The notes beneath the pieces were generated by a model that saw only the letters and a list, made by a program, of their open reading frames with translations, was not told where the DNA came from and ran no database searches. A stretch of 64,000 bases of DNA from Sporothrix humicola (taxonomy: Eukaryota > Ascomycota > Sordariomycetes > Ophiostomatales > Ophiostomataceae). Positions 62,549 to 64,000 of the stretch are shown one piece after another; position 1 is the first letter of the stretch; every line of letters starts with the position of its first letter. The stretch is taken from assembly GCA_021396245.1 (NCBI GenBank), contig WNYE01000001.1:744001-808000 (forward strand). Reading direction: 5' to 3'. Made by a program: the position numbers and the translations under genes.

Positions 62549-64000
62549 TTAGATAACAATTCCACGCTGCGACCAGCCATTGCGGCCCTTCCAAGCCAAC
62601 AAGACCAGCACACATGCAAACCACACGCTGCAGGCCATGGCCCAGAATGTCGGAGCGTAACACTGTGTGCCGTAGCAGAGATTGTCTTCGACAGCCGCCG
62701 AAGGACTGCCCGGCTCCTCGGGCACTGAAACACCGGCCTGGTAGACGGCCGAGTAGACAAGGCCCCAGAACGTAGCACCCAGGGCCGGGAACATGGCCAC
62801 GATACCCCAGTTTGTGCCAAAGTTCTCGACGCCCCAGATCACAGTGATAATGATGGGCGTCAGACTGAAAACGGCACCGTAGCCCGCACCAACGAGCCCG
62901 GATACAATCCAGAAGCGGTCGCCGTGGTTCTGGACAGCACCCGAGGCCAGCACAACCAGACCAGCCGACAGCATCAGAGCGAATGTCAGCAAAAAGGCAA
63001 TGCGGGAGACGGAGAAGCGTGACAAGAAGCGGCGGAAAGCGCCCTCGTCCTCAACGTCAACCGACCGCACAGACGACGTCGTCCCAGCCTGCAGGTGCTG
63101 TGTCTGGGGCCGCGGTGCCAGCAAGTCGGTCAGAGAGCCCGTCAACAGGCGAGCCACCGTACTGGTCATGCCCACGATCGAGACGTGCGTGGCAGCCGTC
63201 GTCGTGCCGCCTCCAGCTGCAAAATTCGTGCTCGGCGGGTAGAGCGTCTTGATGACGGTGCCGAGGTTGTTGATAAATGCCTCGCCGGGCCCGATCATGA
63301 AAAAGAAGCCCAGGGCAAAGAGCCACATGGTATGGTCCGTAAGGAAGCGGTGTGTCTCGGCGTTGAGCACCCACGTCTTCTTGAACTGGGCCTGCTGTGC
63401 CTCGAGCTGGCCGACACCTTCACTATCCTCGTCATCTTCGTCGTCGTCCTTGCCAGGATCGAGCAGGCGGCTCGCAAGTGCATCGTCCTCGTCCTCGTCG
63501 TCGCCTCCAGCACGGCGTACCCTCTCGCTCCGCCGTGTCCGTGCATTGCCGCCACGTAGCATCCGGCTCGTCTCGTCCACGGCTGTGTCGTCGTCTTCAT
63601 CTTCGCTCTGTCCAGCGTAGAAGGGGTTGGCCCGCCCCATGGTGCCGTATCCATTTGCGCGGTTTCCACGGCTACCGCTGGCAATGCTCAGGCTGCTGTT
63701 GCCGCGGCTGACGCCAGGGCCGATGCGTCTCGACCGGCCTGCGGTCTCTTCGATGCCGGCCGAGGACGACGCAAGACCGGGCGTCGATGGTGTGAAGAGC
63801 GCACTGCCGTCCAGCAGGCCACTACGCTCAAGCTCGTCGACCGCCTCGTCAATCAGCTTCTCTTCGTCCACCACGCGTAGTGTGAACGTGCCCAGCAAAC
63901 CCACAACAGACAGCAGGATGGCCAAGAACAAAAAGAAGGCCGATACGTTCACGTCGCCACGGCGAGCTGGCGCGCCGGGTCCGTCTTCAGGAAGTGGCGG
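62549..64000 (-). CDS. mch1: Mch1-type major facilitator transporter, C-terminal part (partial at window edge)
   Basis: A membrane transporter of the fungal Mch1 group, related in sequence to monocarboxylate permeases. Yeast Mch1 is reported at the vacuole and not shown to carry monocarboxylates, so the substrate is unknown. The frame is open to position 64000, so 483 residues are visible and the N-terminal membrane helices lie outside. The GTG at 63952 is an internal Val codon. Visible order: one helix (fragment residues about 21-41); a long hydrophilic loop (about 42-220) with Ser/Gly/Arg-rich sequence and Asp/Glu runs (133-143 and 167-194); then about six helices from HTMWLFALGFFFMIGPGEAF onward. 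The motif GPGEAFINNLGT and the segment ATHVSIVGMTSTVARLLTGSLTDLLAP are characteristic of Mch1. The C-terminus is GWSQRGIVI with stop TAA. No intron is seen in this part. Confidence 0.93.
   Translation of the reverse strand, partial: PPLPEDGPGAPARRGDVNVSAFFLFLAILLSVVGLLGTFTLRVVDEEKLIDEAVDELERSGLLDGSALFTPSTPGLASSSAGIEETAGRSRRIGPGVSRGNSSLSIASGSRGNRANGYGTMGRANPFYAGQSEDEDDDTAVDETSRMLRGGNARTRRSERVRRAGGDDEDEDDALASRLLDPGKDDDEDDEDSEGVGQLEAQQAQFKKTWVLNAETHRFLTDHTMWLFALGFFFMIGPGEAFINNLGTVIKTLYPPSTNFAAGGGTTTAATHVSIVGMTSTVARLLTGSLTDLLAPRPQTQHLQAGTTSSVRSVDVEDEGAFRRFLSRFSVSRIAFLLTFALMLSAGLVVLASGAVQNHGDRFWIVSGLVGAGYGAVFSLTPIIITVIWGVENFGTNWGIVAMFPALGATFWGLVYSAVYQAGVSVPEEPGSPSAAVEDNLCYGTQCYAPTFWAMACSVWFACVLVLLAWKGRNGWSQRGIVI

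Noticed and set aside
1..64000. CRISPR array, transposon or RIP-mutated repeat block
   Set aside because: No regularly spaced repeats of CRISPR size, no transposase or reverse-transcriptase motif in any frame, and no extended strongly AT-rich block typical of RIP.

Overview
The window looks like nuclear DNA of a filamentous ascomycete, most likely a Sordariomycete. The evidence is short spliceosomal introns with GT...AG ends (one with a perfect TACTAAC branch site), GC-rich codon use confined to the genes, CT-rich and ATG-poor 5' leaders, and a C-terminal fragment of the fungal transporter Mch1. I cannot name the species. An Ophiostomatales-type genome is only a guess.

Gene content is very low. 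Only three protein-coding genes can be supported in 64 kb. (1) A 400-residue C2H2 zinc-finger transcription factor lies at 31724-33010 (+), with two fingers at its C-terminus arranged like those of the conidiation regulator BrlA. (2) A large F-box/LRR-like protein lies at 56527-59932 (+), about 1004 residues in three exons. (3) An Mch1-type major facilitator transporter lies at 62549-64000 (-) and is cut by the right edge of the window. Genes 2 and 3 converge, with about 2.6 kb between them.

The rest is non-coding as far as I can read it. About 31.3 kb lies upstream of the zinc-finger gene, and about 22.7 kb lies between that gene and the leader of the F-box gene. The upstream desert holds long pyrimidine-rich tracts on the + strand (about 6.5-7.4, 14.6-15.3 and 23.2-24.1 kb, and broken tracts at 25-28 kb). 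Both deserts hold small tandem repeats with 5-13 bp units, poly-A/T tracts, and short motifs that recur too often for chance: GTAC-N3-GTAC, TACGGAGTA and TACGWCGTA. I see no transposon, rRNA, tRNA, CRISPR array or strongly AT-rich (RIP- or centromere-like) block.

No undescribed multi-gene system is visible. The most unusual feature is an isolated developmental-type transcription factor inside more than 50 kb without recognisable genes, in DNA that carries recurrent palindromic motifs. The unusually long ATG-free leader of the F-box gene comes next.
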